Assembly: GCA_946413525.1 (NCBI GenBank)
Contig: CAMKKZ010000006.1
Coordinates: forward strand, 1-64,000
Reading direction: 5' to 3'
Source of the DNA: an uncultured Oribacterium sp.
Lineage (GTDB): Bacteria > Bacillota > Clostridia > Lachnospirales > Lachnospiraceae
Length of the DNA: 64,000 nt
The position numbers were made by a program, and so were the translations under genes. Shown here in pieces: positions 50,365 through 58,499 of this stretch. The notes under the pieces were generated by a model. The model worked only from the letters and a program-made list of their open reading frames with translations. It did no database searches and was not told the DNA's origin. Position 1 is the first letter of the stretch. Each line of letters opens with the position of its first letter.

Positions 50365-50466
50365 GGCCATATAGGGAAATGCTGATTTAATCAGCATTTC
50401 CTTAGCTTGCGATACCGCATCCGTATGTCGGCAATTAAATGGCAAAAACTACTTTGATAGAGGAGG
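50365..50466 (+). repeat. SD-bearing element interrupted by a 27-nt palindrome
   Basis: After GGCCATATAG the element is split by GGAAATGCTGATT-T-AATCAGCATTTCC (50375-50401) and resumes at CTTGCGATACCGCATCCG; TAG occurs on both sides (50372-50374, 50403-50405) like a 3-bp target duplication. The rest is normal and ends TTTGATAGAGGAGG. Only an 18-codon TTG frame follows, so the SD serves no clear gene. Confidence 0.8.
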
Positions 50467-50494
50467 TATCCTGAATATTGCGCGGATTGGATCA

Positions 50495-50605
50495 TCTCAT
50501 TTATCAGGACGGGCTTTGGCACTCTGAATTCTGACATAACGAACCGCCTGCGGGGCAAATCAGCTCATTTATCAGAGCGGGCTTTTGTCGCTTTGAAAAT
50601 GGGCT
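50495..50605 (-). repeat. Inverted SD-bearing elements, one full and one partial
   Basis: On the minus strand a partial copy (50605-50563, AAGCCCGCTCTGATAAATGAG) is followed by a full one (50562-50495, GCCCCGCAGGCGGTTCGTTATG...CCTGATAAATGAG). They lie after the helicase gene stop, so they follow a gene rather than precede one. 50606-50637 shows nothing else. Confidence 0.8.
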
Positions 50606-50637
50606 GAGCGGCTGCGTTAATATCGGATCAACAAAGC

Positions 50638-52872
50638 TCATCGGAATTTGTCCCAGCTTCTGACGCGCTGCTTCATGCCCTTCACGTCCAGCACTCCGTA
50701 GGCAAAGCCCTTGCGTACCAATTCCTCCGGCACATATACATCATATTTTTCAAACACCGGCACCTCCCTTTGGTAAAGCAGCTCCATCGCGTCAAAATCT
50801 TTTTCTGCCTCTTGGCAGACGATCTCATAAAATTCCGCTTCGTCTGTCTGCATGGTGAACTGCATATAGTATGGGCGGGAGGACTGCAGCCCCTTAAGGC
50901 CCAGCCTTTTCCCGCAGCACAGCTTCAAAAAACGTTCCATGGCCAGAAAAGCGTATGTTCCCACCCAGGGGAAAAGCGACCACATCTTTCCGCCCAGATG
51001 GACGAGGGGCCTTTCTGACATCAGTGACTTACGGAAGGTGTCCCGGGCGTCCGCCAGACGGCAGACGGCATGGGGCATCAGATAAGGATGCTTCGAGTCC
51101 TCCTTCAGCACCCGGTACATCCGCTCCAAAATATGGGTGTGGATATCGCCTGCCACATCGCCGAAATAGGCGGGAATATTGCCTTTTACCAGGGTACAGA
51201 AGAGCTCGTGGCGCTTGTGATCGACTTCTTCCACCACCCAGACACGGCCCGCGATGGCAATCTTGTCCCCTATGGGAGGCGGCTTAACGATGGTGCCAAG
51301 CTGTTCCGAACCGGAGCGAACGGTGTATTCTACATTTTCCTGAAACACCGCGTAGAATTTGTAATTATTCACCACCCGCTCCCCGGAAAGGCCCAGGATC
51401 AGCCCGCCGTTTTCCGTACGGTTCACGTGGTCGATCTCCAATAGATGCCGCAGCAGGAGGCGGTAGTCCTCTTTCGTCACGCGGTGAAAGCAGCTCAGGG
51501 TCAACACGCGGGACGCCAGCTCGCCTGGCGTCATCTCGCCGTGGGAGGCCAGGGTGCTCATGGTCTGGTGATATAGAAGGCTGAAGGGCAGGCGATCCAT
51601 GCGCGGCGGCTCCACAAAGCGTTCTTCAATATAGAGTTGTACCAAAGCGATGCCCTGAATGAGATACCAGGGGATGCTGTCGGGCAGCATGGCCCGGGCT
51701 TCCTGATGTTCCTCCCGCATGATGAAGCACATCTCCGAAGGATTACCTCGCCGTCCGGTGCGGCCCAGGCGCTGGAGGAAACCGGAAACGGTAAACGGAG
51801 CATCGATCTGAAAGGCCCGCTCCAGCCGTCCAACGTCTATGCCCAACTCCAGCGTGGCTGTGGCACAGACGGACATGAGCGAATCATCATCCTTCATTTC
51901 ATCCTCGGCGCTCTCCCGATAGGAGGCCGAGAGGTTACCGTGGTGGATGAGGAAGCGGTCCGGTTCGTGCCTGGCCTCGCAGTACTGACGGAGCTGCTGA
52001 CAGACGGATTCACATTCCTCCCGGGAATTGGTAAATACCAGGCACTTTTTCCCCCGGGTATGCTCAAAGATGTATCCAATGCCCGGATCAGCAGCCTTTG
52101 GGGCGGTATCGGTGGGAGCCTCCGCGGGCGGAGCTTCCGCCGGGAGGAGCTTGCCCTCATCGGCCTGAGGAGGGGAATTGTAGAAATGCTCCATGCTCAG
52201 CCGCCAGATTTCCTTGCCTCCGTTGAATTTCGGGATGACCGTTCCCCTGCCGCTGCCTGCTGAAAGAAACTGTCCCGCAAGCTCCGGTTTCCCGATGGTG
52301 GCGGAGAGGCCGACGCGCCGCGGATCGCAGCCCGCCAGCCTGCAGAGCCGTTCAATCAGGCAAAAGGTCTGCAATCCCCGGTCCGCCCTCAGCAGGGAGT
52401 GGATCTCATCGATAACGATAAAGCGCAGGTCTCCGAATAAAGACGGTATTTCCATGTGCTTGTTGATCAGCAGTGATTCCAGGGACTCCGGCGTGATTTG
52501 CAAAATGCCGGAGGGCTTTTTCAGCAGCTTCCGCTTTCCGGACCGTGCCGCGTCCCCGTGCCAGCGGGTTACGGTAATGCCCTCCTCTTCACAGAGCTCA
52601 TTTAAGCGCCCGAACTGGTCGTTGATAAGGGCTTTGAGCGGGGCGATATAGAGGATGCCGACGCTTTGGGATGGGTTTTCATCCAGCAGTGTCAGGATCG
52701 GGAAAAAGGCCGCTTCCGTCTTTCCCGAGGCAGTGGAGGCAGTCAGAAGCACATTCTCATTTGTATTGAAAATCGCGTCACCGGCAGCGTTCTGCACCGC
52801 CCGCAGGCTCTGCCAGCCGGATCGGTAGATATAGTCCTGAATAAATGGCGCATAGCGCTCAAATATGTTCAT
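50638..52872 (-). CDS. Lhr/BrxHI-like DEAD/DEAH helicase
   Basis: The protein has 744 residues. SF2 helicase motifs: Walker A TASTASGKTEA (about 44-54), YIAPLKALINDQ (Ia), DEIHSL (155-160), LSATIG (189-194), then CATATLELGIDVGRL and the arginine-finger motif QRLGRTGRRG. The C-terminal 300 residues form a winged-helix and extra domain as in Lhr-type helicases. In BREX type 2 a similar helicase (BrxHI) occurs with the small ATPase BrxD. Here the two stand together with a TerB-domain gene. It likely moves on DNA. It is the last gene of the minus-strand operon. Confidence 0.85.
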   Translation of the reverse strand: MNIFERYAPFIQDYIYRSGWQSLRAVQNAAGDAIFNTNENVLLTASTASGKTEAAFFPILTLLDENPSQSVGILYIAPLKALINDQFGRLNELCEEEGITVTRWHGDAARSGKRKLLKKPSGILQITPESLESLLINKHMEIPSLFGDLRFIVIDEIHSLLRADRGLQTFCLIERLCRLAGCDPRRVGLSATIGKPELAGQFLSAGSGRGTVIPKFNGGKEIWRLSMEHFYNSPPQADEGKLLPAEAPPAEAPTDTAPKAADPGIGYIFEHTRGKKCLVFTNSREECESVCQQLRQYCEARHEPDRFLIHHGNLSASYRESAEDEMKDDDSLMSVCATATLELGIDVGRLERAFQIDAPFTVSGFLQRLGRTGRRGNPSEMCFIMREEHQEARAMLPDSIPWYLIQGIALVQLYIEERFVEPPRMDRLPFSLLYHQTMSTLASHGEMTPGELASRVLTLSCFHRVTKEDYRLLLRHLLEIDHVNRTENGGLILGLSGERVVNNYKFYAVFQENVEYTVRSGSEQLGTIVKPPPIGDKIAIAGRVWVVEEVDHKRHELFCTLVKGNIPAYFGDVAGDIHTHILERMYRVLKEDSKHPYLMPHAVCRLADARDTFRKSLMSERPLVHLGGKMWSLFPWVGTYAFLAMERFLKLCCGKRLGLKGLQSSRPYYMQFTMQTDEAEFYEIVCQEAEKDFDAMELLYQREVPVFEKYDVYVPEELVRKGFAYGVLDVKGMKQRVRSWDKFR

Positions 52873-53015
52873 ATCGCAAACTCCACAAAGTTACCTGGGC
52901 ATTTTCTATGCGGAACGGGGACTGGCAAAGCCCGTATACATTCATATCGTAAACTCTACAAATTCCCCTGGGCATTGTATGCAGAACGGGAGCCGGTAAA
53001 ACCCGTATATATTCA
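52869..53015. repeat. Tandem duplication of the BrxD-helicase gene junction
   Basis: The motif GAGTTTRCGATATGAAY (minus strand) occurs at 53013, 52942 and 52869 (periods 71 and 73). Each copy carries the end of the BrxD-like gene (VEFTI-stop) overlapping an ATG. The original ATGA overlap has thus been separated by about 145 bp. The first unit is still open as a 23-codon frame ending in the same VEFTI-stop; the second is not. Confidence 0.85.
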
Positions 53016-54341
53016 TATCGTAAACTCGACAAAGTCCGCGGCCGTCTCATCCGAGACGGCTTCTGATTTGGCATAGCTGAATTCATCGGAGGAAAGCAGT
53101 GCCGCAATATCCATGTCCGCATGCTGGTACAAAAGATCCAGGAGCTCGATGAAATCGCGGATCACCTCCCGGGGGGTAATGTTCTGATCCGCGCCAATGC
53201 GCCCGTACTCGATTTTAATGAAGCCTGCCAGATCCTCCGTCGTGACCCTGCGGGGATATTCATACAGCCCGGCGTGCATCTCCGCCAGCTTTTCGCACAG
53301 CACCAGCATCTCCTCGGCCGTCAGCGGTTCCAGACGGATCACCGGGGCCAGCAGGTCGCGTGCTCCCGGCCTGGAGAAGCGGCCCTCGCTGAGACGGGAG
53401 CGCAGTGCCTCATAGCTGTAGATGCCCCTCCGCCTGTCCTCCAGCGCCTGGGGCGTAGAGCCCATGATGATGCCCAGGTATTTCGCTTTGCCCTGCAGGG
53501 CGTCGTTATACATGGTCAGCATCTTCTCGTAGTTGTTCTGCCGGGTGATGGAGTTGGGAATTTTGTAGATGTTCACCAGCTCGTCCACCATGATCATCAT
53601 GCCGGTGTAGCCCGCCAGCCGGAAGAAGGCGGCAAAGAGCTTGAGGTAGTCATACCAGTCATCATCCGAGATAATTATATTGACCCCGAGAGCCTCTTTG
53701 GCTTCGCTTTTCAGCGCGTATTCGCCCCGGAACCAGCGCGCAACCCTGGCCTTGCTTTCATCATCGCCATTTACATAGGAGTGGTAATACAAAGATAACA
53801 GTTTCGCGAATTCAAAGCCATGCACCAGCTCGCTGACAGAGGCCGTCACTGCGTAGATTTTCCTGTTTGTGGCGGCGGCCAGGGCGGGATCGCCGGGGGA
53901 GAGCCCCGTCTCCTGTATTGCCTCGCTCTGGACCGCGTTGATCCAGCGGTCCAGAATCAGCGTGAGCGCGCCTCCCTCCGGCTTCGTTTTTGTCGACAGA
54001 TTGGAAATCAGTTCGCGGTATGTGGCAAGCCCCTGGCCCTTCGTCCCCTGCAAACGTCTTTCGGGTGAAAGATCCGCGTCCGCCACGATAAATCCCCTAT
54101 CCATCACATAATTTCGGATGGTCTGAAGCAGAAAGCTCTTGCCGCTTCCGTAACGGCCCACGATAAAGCGAAAGGACGCGCCGCCTTCCGCGATGATATC
54201 CACATCCCGCAGCAACGCTTCAATCTCGTTTTTTCTTCCCACAGTGATATAGGGCAGACCGATGCGGGGCACCACGCCGCCCTTCAAAGAATTCAGTACC
54301 GTCTGAGCAATGCGTCTCGGCACTTTTTTATGTCCATCCAT
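53013..54341 (-). CDS. BrxD-like ATP-binding protein (BREX-type ATPase)
   Basis: The ATG at 54341 follows AAAGGATACGGA and gives 442 residues; an upstream ATG at 54422 overlaps the TerB gene's stop (ATGA) and would add 27 residues. Walker A GRYGSGKSFLL at about 62-72 and Walker B MMIMVDELVNIYK near 247, then LGIIMGSTPQALEDRRRG. PF10923/DUF2791-type 'BREX system ATP-binding' proteins (BrxC/BrxD) have this start (RRIAQTVLNSLKGGVVP) and layout. ATPase acting with the helicase. Second gene of the operon. Confidence 0.83.
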   Translation of the reverse strand: MDGHKKVPRRIAQTVLNSLKGGVVPRIGLPYITVGRKNEIEALLRDVDIIAEGGASFRFIVGRYGSGKSFLLQTIRNYVMDRGFIVADADLSPERRLQGTKGQGLATYRELISNLSTKTKPEGGALTLILDRWINAVQSEAIQETGLSPGDPALAAATNRKIYAVTASVSELVHGFEFAKLLSLYYHSYVNGDDESKARVARWFRGEYALKSEAKEALGVNIIISDDDWYDYLKLFAAFFRLAGYTGMMIMVDELVNIYKIPNSITRQNNYEKMLTMYNDALQGKAKYLGIIMGSTPQALEDRRRGIYSYEALRSRLSEGRFSRPGARDLLAPVIRLEPLTAEEMLVLCEKLAEMHAGLYEYPRRVTTEDLAGFIKIEYGRIGADQNITPREVIRDFIELLDLLYQHADMDIAALLSSDEFSYAKSEAVSDETAADFVEFTI

Positions 54342-54418
54342 TCCGTATCCTTTTATAATAAAATTTTTTGCCTGCTTTTTTTGCTGATAAACAGAATTGT
54401 CCGCGAGACAAATTCCTC

Positions 54419-56206
54419 TCATTCAAGGCAGCGTATAATATCTTCTCTATAATCCTCCATAAGGGAGAGAACGTCACCCTCGCAAAGCAGTACGTTATCG
54501 CCAATCTCGTCGAAGAAGGCTTCGTTAATGGTGTCTGCCTCGACTGCGGGCATCCGGTGATTTTCCCGGATGATTCCTGACGCGTCGCGACCCTTCAGCA
54601 GGGCGGTGAGAATCTGAATTTGAACACGGTCAAGGGGGATGCCTTTCGCCCCGGTATCCTCGCCTTTATATGCAAACGTCGCCGTTTTTTTGTCAGTAAT
54701 TGCAGTAGCCTCCCTCGTTACATCTGCCGTTACATCTGCCTCCTTTTTTTCCTTTGACTTTCGTTCTGCCTCAGGCGCTGCGTATTCCATTTTTGAGGCA
54801 TCTTCGATTTCTTCCTCCGTCAGCAGTCTGTCCCGCGTACCGTCCGCTTCCCGGCGGATCTGTTCCAGCCCGGAGAAATCAATGGTAATGATGGGTCTTG
54901 TGGATTTGGCAAGAAGCTTTTTGTCCGATTCAATGACGGCATCAATTAGGGGGATTGCCCAGGCATCCTCAGGCCTCTCCTTGAGATACCGCCCTGTTTT
55001 CAGGTAGCGGCGCAGTCTTGCGTCCGCAGTATGAAGGAACCCCTGCAATCTTGCCTTGTTAAAGGACAGGGTTTCAAAAGCACGTACAGTCCAAATTCCG
55101 TTTTTGCAGTGGAAGCTGCGGCACTGGTTCAGAACGTAGTCTTTGTCTTCGGGACGCTTTTTCTCATAATAGACGGCGTTGAAAAGCGGATACCAATGCC
55201 GGGTCTTTCTTTCACCGAAGCAGAGGGAAAACAGTTTTTTTTCATGACGGCGGAAGGTGGAGGCAGAGCGCCACGACTCGCTGAAAAGATGCCTCCCCCG
55301 TGCCGGGTCATGTTTAATTACCGGCGATTCGGAAACCTTTTTCCCACCGAATACGCAGAGGGCAGTGAAAAGCTCATCGTCTGAATGAGCCTCCGGTTTC
55401 CGCAATATTGCAAGGGAATTGTCCCGTGCCATCATATCCGGATCAGCATATTCCCGGACAAGCTCCGGAGGCAATCCCTTCACCACGGCATATTCCAGCA
55501 TCCAGCGGTGCAGATTGTTCCGCATCCGCTTGTCGCCAATGCCGGAATTAATATATCCAAGCTCAAAGGCCCGCAGCTTTTTCAGCGTATCCTCCGGTGA
55601 GTCCGTTCCAATGTCGTTCAGCAGTTCATAGAGATAGATGTAGGCCGCTGAGGCAGCAATCGGCTGAAATGATTCTCTGCGCACCGCGGCGCGCCAGGTG
55701 AAGTATCCGCGAAGCTGAGTCGGAGACAGATCATGATAGGTGGGGAAGTAACAGACGAAATCGCCGCCCGGCCATGGACAGTTATCTTCATATTCCTGCA
55801 TGAATAGAGCCTGCCTGTAGAAGTTTTTGGCTCTGGATTCGACGGATTCCCTGCCATATTTAAAAAGCCGGCGCATTTCGCGCAGCTTTTCCGGCAGAGG
55901 CTCCTTCAAGGAAGGGCAGTTGCCGACAAATGATGGGGGGAGTTCCGCTGCAGGCAGGTGGCTGCCGGAAAAGGGCAGAGAGCTCTCCTTAGCAGGCTGG
56001 TGGCCGCCGGAGAAGGGCAGAGTGGTCTCCTTAGCAGGCTGGTAGCCGCCGGGAAAGGGCAATGTGGTTTCCTTTGAAGACCGGTGGCCGTCAGCAAAAG
56101 GCAGGGAGGTCTCCTCGTAGGAGCTTTCGTCGGCTGAACACAGTGAGTCAAGGATGATAGTTTGATAATTTTCATCGGCATTTGCCGTCGTCTCTGAAAG
56201 CTCCAT
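54419..56206 (-). CDS. TerB-N/TerB-C domain protein with 14-residue repeats
   Basis: The protein has 595 residues. About residues 32-101 are five tandem copies of a 14-residue unit (ETTLPFSGGHQPAK), a recent 42-bp expansion. The TerB-N domain follows (about 110-330: RALFMQEYEDNCPW, SPTQLRGYFTWRAAVR, AAYIYLYELLNDIG). A middle region holds LAKSTRPIITIDFSGLEQIRREAD, and the C-terminal TerB-C-like part ends EAFFDEIGDNVLLCEGD. TerB-N/C proteins have been linked by Aravind's group to phage-defence-like DNA-processing operons with helicases and ATPases. First gene of the operon; RBS AAGGGGG 6 nt before ATG. Confidence 0.78.
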   Translation of the reverse strand: MELSETTANADENYQTIILDSLCSADESSYEETSLPFADGHRSSKETTLPFPGGYQPAKETTLPFSGGHQPAKESSLPFSGSHLPAAELPPSFVGNCPSLKEPLPEKLREMRRLFKYGRESVESRAKNFYRQALFMQEYEDNCPWPGGDFVCYFPTYHDLSPTQLRGYFTWRAAVRRESFQPIAASAAYIYLYELLNDIGTDSPEDTLKKLRAFELGYINSGIGDKRMRNNLHRWMLEYAVVKGLPPELVREYADPDMMARDNSLAILRKPEAHSDDELFTALCVFGGKKVSESPVIKHDPARGRHLFSESWRSASTFRRHEKKLFSLCFGERKTRHWYPLFNAVYYEKKRPEDKDYVLNQCRSFHCKNGIWTVRAFETLSFNKARLQGFLHTADARLRRYLKTGRYLKERPEDAWAIPLIDAVIESDKKLLAKSTRPIITIDFSGLEQIRREADGTRDRLLTEEEIEDASKMEYAAPEAERKSKEKKEADVTADVTREATAITDKKTATFAYKGEDTGAKGIPLDRVQIQILTALLKGRDASGIIRENHRMPAVEADTINEAFFDEIGDNVLLCEGDVLSLMEDYREDIIRCLE

Positions 56207-56238
56207 GGACGCCCCCTTCTGTCATCATTTGATATAAT

Positions 56239-56266
56239 ATTATATCATATCTTCATTTGAAATCAA
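56239..56266 (-). promoter_or_regulatory. Promoter of the TerB operon with a palindromic -10
   Basis: On the minus strand TTGATT (56261-56266), 16 bp, TATAAT (56239-56244), about 33 bp before the ATG. The -10 lies in the perfect 16-bp palindrome GATATAATATTATATC (56231-56246), which could be an operator. From 56267 to 56610 nothing coding is seen; TTGACC at 56474-56479 with TAAACT 17 bp downstream is a weak promoter candidate for the amidohydrolase. Confidence 0.6.
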
Positions 56267-56610
56267 TTACGCAGCACTCCTCGCGCTGTGGATAAAGCAA
56301 ACTTCGGTTACATTCACACCCCCTCACCTCCCCGCCCCCACCGGGGGAAATACGCGGCAGAATCCTCCCTTTAGTAAAGCTGTGGGGTAATCCAATGGAT
56401 AAGATCAGGGGATGTGGAAGCTTGAACATTAATCTGGTATGATTTGCAGTACTGATTTTCTTACACGACAAGCTTGACCTTTGGCTTATATGTGGTTAAA
56501 CTAAACCGTGTGCCTGCGACATATAATAAGTTTCACTGGTATATCAGTGTCTCTTTGCATTATAGTGTCTGACACGCAAAAGCAATTAGGAAAGGAGAAC
56601 ATAAAAGATA

Positions 56611-58320
56611 ATGGATAAAAAGATTCTGATCAATGGCAAGATTTATACCGAGGACACCCGCAAGCCTTGGGCTGAGGCGGTTGCCATCGATGGTAAGATC
56701 TTCGCCGCGGTCGGCAGCAACGATGAGGTAATCAAGTACGCCAAGTTCAATTTCGGGGAGTATGAAACGGTCGATTTGGGAGGCAAGACCGTCCTGCCGG
56801 GGCTCATCGACGGCCACACGCATCCCTCCATGATCGCCAAGGCTTCCTGGCTCATCTTTGGGCCGGATACCTCTGACGAGCAGGAGCTTTACAAGAACAT
56901 CCGGGAGGCTGCGGAGAAGTACCCTAAGGACGTAAAGCCTTACTTCGTATATAGCTGCTATCACCATGAGACCTTCGGAACCGCGGGTCCCCGCAAGGAG
57001 GTTCTGGATGAACTGGTGCCTGACCGTCCTGCCCGCATCAACGATGACACCGGGCATGGCTGCTGGTACAATAGCATGGCGCTCGAAATGCTCAAGGACG
57101 AAAACGGTATTCCGCATTCCATCTCTCCCATTACCGGACAGACCTTCTTTAAAGATGAGAAGGGAGAGTACACCGGAGTCTGCTTCCAGAGCATTCAGAC
57201 CGGAGACGTGGGCGTGTTTGAAGCCACCGGTTGGACGCCGCCCTTGTGCATGGACGATGAGTGTGCGGAGCCGGTTCATAACATCTTCCGCCATTACGGC
57301 GACATTGGCTACATGGACGCATTCACCGAGACGGACGGGGACATTGCCTATCTCTCCAAGCTGGATAAGGAAGGGCGGCTGTATTTTTACTATGAAGGAA
57401 CTTCGATTCTGGATAATGTGAAGAACATTGATCAGACCATAGAACGCGCGCGCAAATGGCAGAAGCTCTATGGTTCCGACCACATCCGGGTGCGTATAGT
57501 CAAGTTCTTCGCCGACGGCTCCAATGAGGCGGGCGATACGCTGAGCCTGGTTCCTTTCGCGAATGACCCGGAAGGCAAGAATTACGGACACTGCAACTGC
57601 ACCATGGAGGAGATGCGCGATGTGATGGTGCGCCTTAATAAGGAACGCCTGGATCTGCACATCCACTGCGTCTGCGATGGCACGCTGCGTCTTCTGCTGG
57701 ATGCCGTGGAGGAAGCGAAGAAGATCTGCGGCGACGACTGGTGCATGCGCGTGACGATCGCGCATTTGGAGTGCATGCATCCCGATGACGCGAAACGCTT
57801 CAAGAAGCTGGATGTATACGCTGACATCAGCGCGCACTGGCTTGGTATGGGGGCTCCGGGGACACTGGCTTTTCTTGGTCAGGAGCGTTGGAGGCACAGC
57901 TATGATTTCTCGCAGTTTCGGAAGGACGACGTCAAATACGGCTTCTCCTCGGACAACATGAGCCCCCTCGGTAATGACCGCCATTCCGCGTTCATAGGCA
58001 TGCAGATTGCCAAGACCGGCATCGAACCGGGTATTGGATTAATGCCGGCGCTGGATTTGAATAAGTTCCGTTACGGCTGGCAGCCGGATTCCGCCAAGTT
58101 CACCATAGAGGAATGCATCCACGCCTTCACCTGGAAGAATGCCGAGCGCATGCGCCTTTTGGACAAGATCGGCTCCATCGAGGTCGGCAAGCGGGCCTGC
58201 CTCGTGGTGCTGGACAAGGACATCTTCACGATTCCGGACGAGGAGATCAGCACCATCGACCCCGTCTGCACATTCTTTGACGGTCAGGAGCTGCACATTA
58301 AAAATCCTTTGAAAGCCTGA
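56611..58320 (+). CDS. YtcJ-type amidohydrolase (amidohydrolase_3)
   Basis: The protein has 569 residues. The N-terminal composite domain ILINGKIYTEDTRKPWAEAVAIDGKI is followed by TVLPGLIDGHTHPSM (HxH metal motif, about 68-72). Later RIVKFFADGSNEAG, LDLHIHCVCDGTLRLLLDA and the late HWLGMG and GFSSDNMSPLGNDRH (metal Asp) belong to the same family, and the end has IEVGKRACLVVLDKDIF. It hydrolyses C-N bonds in an unknown substrate. Unlinked in function to the TerB operon. The SD (AAAGGAG) lies 13 nt before the ATG. A hairpin cluster follows. Confidence 0.87.
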   Translation: MDKKILINGKIYTEDTRKPWAEAVAIDGKIFAAVGSNDEVIKYAKFNFGEYETVDLGGKTVLPGLIDGHTHPSMIAKASWLIFGPDTSDEQELYKNIREAAEKYPKDVKPYFVYSCYHHETFGTAGPRKEVLDELVPDRPARINDDTGHGCWYNSMALEMLKDENGIPHSISPITGQTFFKDEKGEYTGVCFQSIQTGDVGVFEATGWTPPLCMDDECAEPVHNIFRHYGDIGYMDAFTETDGDIAYLSKLDKEGRLYFYYEGTSILDNVKNIDQTIERARKWQKLYGSDHIRVRIVKFFADGSNEAGDTLSLVPFANDPEGKNYGHCNCTMEEMRDVMVRLNKERLDLHIHCVCDGTLRLLLDAVEEAKKICGDDWCMRVTIAHLECMHPDDAKRFKKLDVYADISAHWLGMGAPGTLAFLGQERWRHSYDFSQFRKDDVKYGFSSDNMSPLGNDRHSAFIGMQIAKTGIEPGIGLMPALDLNKFRYGWQPDSAKFTIEECIHAFTWKNAERMRLLDKIGSIEVGKRACLVVLDKDIFTIPDEEISTIDPVCTFFDGQELHIKNPLKA

Positions 58321-58351
58321 AAAATTTCTCCTGCATGGTTCCGGATAGTAT

Positions 58352-58499
58352 AGGACATGAATGTTCCTGATGGAACATTCATGTCCTGGGTTTTGACGCG
58401 CGCTAAGGAAATGCGCGTCAAAATCCGCCTTTGGCGGACAAACCCCTTCGGGGTTCGCCAGCTACGGATATGAATGTTCCTGATGGAACATTCATATCC
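58352..58499. other. Cluster of five hairpins flanked by near-identical palindromes
   Basis: AGGACATGAATGTTCC-TGAT-GGAACATTCATGTCCT (58352-58387); TTTTGACGCGC...GCGCGTCAAAA (58391-58423); TCCGCC-TT-TGGCGGA; AACCCC-TTCG-GGGTT (58441-58454); and GGATATGAATGTTCC-TGAT-GGAACATTCATATCC (58466-58499). The first and last share TGAATGTTCCTGATGGAACATTCA. The cluster probably ends the amidohydrolase transcript; the last hairpin contains the track's start codon of the next gene. Confidence 0.8.

Noticed and set aside
52859-53122. 87-residue minus-strand ORF across the BrxD-helicase junction
   Set aside because: It reads the tandem junction duplicates in a third frame; no independent start signal.
48476-56206. 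Complete BREX system
   Set aside because: Only BrxD-like and BrxHI-like genes are present; PglZ, PglX and BrxC/PglY are not in the window.
56560-57984. 474-residue minus-strand ORF
   Set aside because: Antisense shadow of the amidohydrolase gene; no RBS and no recognisable motifs.
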